Of a DNA stretch of 64,000 nt, positions 63,196 through 64,000 are shown piece by piece. The DNA is taken from assembly GCF_013306565.1 (NCBI RefSeq), contig NZ_PZPO01000001.1, forward strand, positions 372,001 to 436,000, read 5' to 3'. The notes under the pieces are model-generated. The model was given only the letters and a program-made list of their open reading frames with translations. It did no database searches and was not told where the DNA came from. The DNA comes from Hyphomicrobium sulfonivorans (GTDB lineage: Bacteria; Pseudomonadota; Alphaproteobacteria; Rhizobiales; Hyphomicrobiaceae). Both the position numbers and the translations under genes were made by a program. Every line of letters begins with the position of its first letter. The first letter of the stretch is position 1.

Positions 63196-63236
63196 CAACG
63201 GCGCAGCGGCTGGAGACATCTGGCCGCTGCGCGTTG
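63196..63236 (+). terminator. long hairpin after the glyoxalase-like gene
   Basis: GCGCAGCGGC pairs with GCCGCTGCGC around a 12-base loop, and the outer CAAC / GTTG extend the stem to 14 pairs with one bulged G. It starts about 35 bases past the stop codon; no T-tract follows. Confidence 0.6.
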
Positions 63237-63324
63237 GCGCCCGATTGACCCGCCCGACAACCGCGCTAGATTTATGCGTGAGGCAACGTCCTCGCCCCGC
63301 AAACAAGCGTTTACGGGTTTCCAC

Positions 63325-63359
63325 GTCGGGACGGCCCGGCTCTCAAAAGAGGAGGGCCG
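63325..63359 (+). promoter_or_regulatory. possible guanidine-II-like leader of the Gdx-type gene
   Basis: GTCGGG-ACGG-CCCGGC forms a 6-bp hairpin (one G-U) with the ACGR tetraloop typical of guanidine-II (mini-ykkC) riboswitches (63325-63340). The alternative fold GGCCC, CTCTC, AAAA, GAGGAG, GGCC uses the same CCC to sequester the ribosome site GAGGAGGG. The two structures exclude each other, which fits a switch. A second ACGR hairpin, usual in the class, was not found upstream, so the element may be incomplete or not a riboswitch. Confidence 0.5.
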
Positions 63360-63362
63360 ATC

Positions 63363-63683
63363 ATGGCCTGGATTTCGCTTTTCATCGCCGGCGTACTGGA
63401 GGTCGTCTGGGCCTTCTTCATGAAGCAGTCGGACGGCTTCACCCGGCTTACGCCGTCAATCATCACCTTTATTGCAATGTTCGCGTCGTTTGCCTTGCTG
63501 GCATACGCCATGCGCCTGCTGCCGCTTGGCACAGCCTATACGGTCTGGACCGGCATCGGCGCGGTAGGTGCGTTCATCGTCGGCATTGTCGTGCTGGGCG
63601 AGGACGCCAGCGCCATGCGCATGCTGGCCGCCGGTCTTATCGTCAGTGGCATCGTGCTGATGAAGTATTCATCCAACGCATAA
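63363..63683 (+). CDS. gdx: SMR-family guanidinium exporter (Gdx, formerly SugE type)
   Basis: The 106-residue protein has four membrane helices and the SugE/Gdx signature: [19 protein letters not shown] in the first (with the conserved Glu), then [30 protein letters not shown]. In several bacteria this SMR branch exports guanidinium rather than drugs. ATG 63363 has GAGGAGGG six bases upstream. The leader may sense guanidine. Confidence 0.9.
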   Translation: MAWISLFIAGVLEVVWAFFMKQSDGFTRLTPSIITFIAMFASFALLAYAMRLLPLGTAYTVWTGIGAVGAFIVGIVVLGEDASAMRMLAAGLIVSGIVLMKYSSNA

Positions 63684-63739
63684 AGCTGAGCGCGCAGATC
63701 GCAAACGCGATGCGACGTGCGACGGCCGAACTGGCCGCC

Positions 63740-63940
63740 TTAACCTGCGGTCAGACGGTCTCGCTCGGCAAGCAGCGCATCAAGCTTGGCCTGCTGATCG
63801 GAAATGCGGTCGGCCGTCAGCTCTTCATTCGCGGCGCCGGAATATCCTGCGGCCTGCTCCACCAGCTCACGCAGGTTATCGCGGATGATGGCAATGCGGC
63901 CGTCGATATCGGCCAGCACATCAGGATCGACATCAGCCAT
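63740..63940 (-). CDS. small coiled-coil-type protein, unknown function
   Basis: The 66-residue product is helical and acidic (DGRIAIIRDNLRELVEQAAGYSG, then QQAKLDALLAERDRL), with hydrophobics spaced as in a coiled coil. ATG 63938-63940 has GAGG about eight bases upstream. I recognise no named family. It converges on the Gdx-type gene. Confidence 0.65.
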   Translation of the reverse strand: MADVDPDVLADIDGRIAIIRDNLRELVEQAAGYSGAANEELTADRISDQQAKLDALLAERDRLTAG

Positions 63941-64000
63941 TGAAAACCTCGCGAAGCTTTAGACTGCAGCAGCGCGCGCAGCCGACAAGTCTGCGCGCAG

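Overview
The window is a continuous stretch of chromosome from an alphaproteobacterium, most likely of the order Hyphomicrobiales (Rhizobiales), in or near the Bradyrhizobium/Xanthobacter group. The evidence is high GC content, the core-gene neighbourhood (CDP-alcohol phosphatidyltransferase, AI-2E transporter, hdaA, ppk, ppx on one strand, with purM, purN, rnd, aspS, glyQ/glyS and ndk nearby), a DnaA-like HdaA, and a palindrome at 40399-40442 of a type common between genes in this order. Genus and species cannot be fixed from the sequence alone. I saw no transposase, integrase, phage gene, CRISPR array or rRNA. One tRNA, Leu(TAA), is present at 21827-21913.

Layout. 1-10208: mixed housekeeping and accessory genes (flavin monooxygenase, glutamine amidotransferase, an orphan LuxR-type response regulator beside what looks like a sensor-kinase remnant, flavoprotein, Uup-like ABC-F, YcgN-like protein, CreA, PAP2 phosphatase, RmuC). 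10542-21698: an outer-membrane and transport block with an AEC permease, bicupin oxalate decarboxylase, OprD porin, di-haem peroxidase, Crp-type regulator, NhaA, and a TonB-dependent receptor behind a perfect 26-bp palindrome. 21827-33257: tRNA-Leu, ceramidase, SIMPL protein, aspS, an Ntn hydrolase, DoxX, a TonB-like protein, an OmpA-like protein with an unusual Cys-repeat middle, and RNase D. 33554-44965: DnaJ-type chaperone, the polyphosphate/HdaA cluster, DUF2066, then purM and purN separated by an opposing gene for a His-rich repeat protein. 45196-53601: cytochrome P450, small c-type cytochrome, reductase-like protein, NDK, GYF-domain membrane protein, second ABC-F, and a structured gap. 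53699-57785: glyQ and glyS interrupted by two small unknown genes. 57857-64000: GNAT, autotransporter-type barrel, AraC regulator divergent from a Tat-exported metallo-beta-lactamase-fold enzyme, glyoxalase-like protein, and a Gdx-type guanidinium exporter.

Most unusual content. (1) A family of about nine intergenic hairpins at four loci (6418, 33391-33541, 46599-46795, 53652) with a constant asymmetric core and compensatory changes in the stems. (2) A leader of the Gdx-type gene in which an ACGG-loop hairpin and a Shine-Dalgarno-sequestering hairpin exclude each other, like half of a guanidine-II riboswitch. (3) A compact three-way-junction fold at 52983-53088 with no gene on it, a candidate small RNA. 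(4) Three exact-period 11-bp direct repeats at 60428-60460. (5) A perfect Zur-like palindrome before the TonB-dependent receptor. These calls come from reading the sequence; no database or folding program was available.
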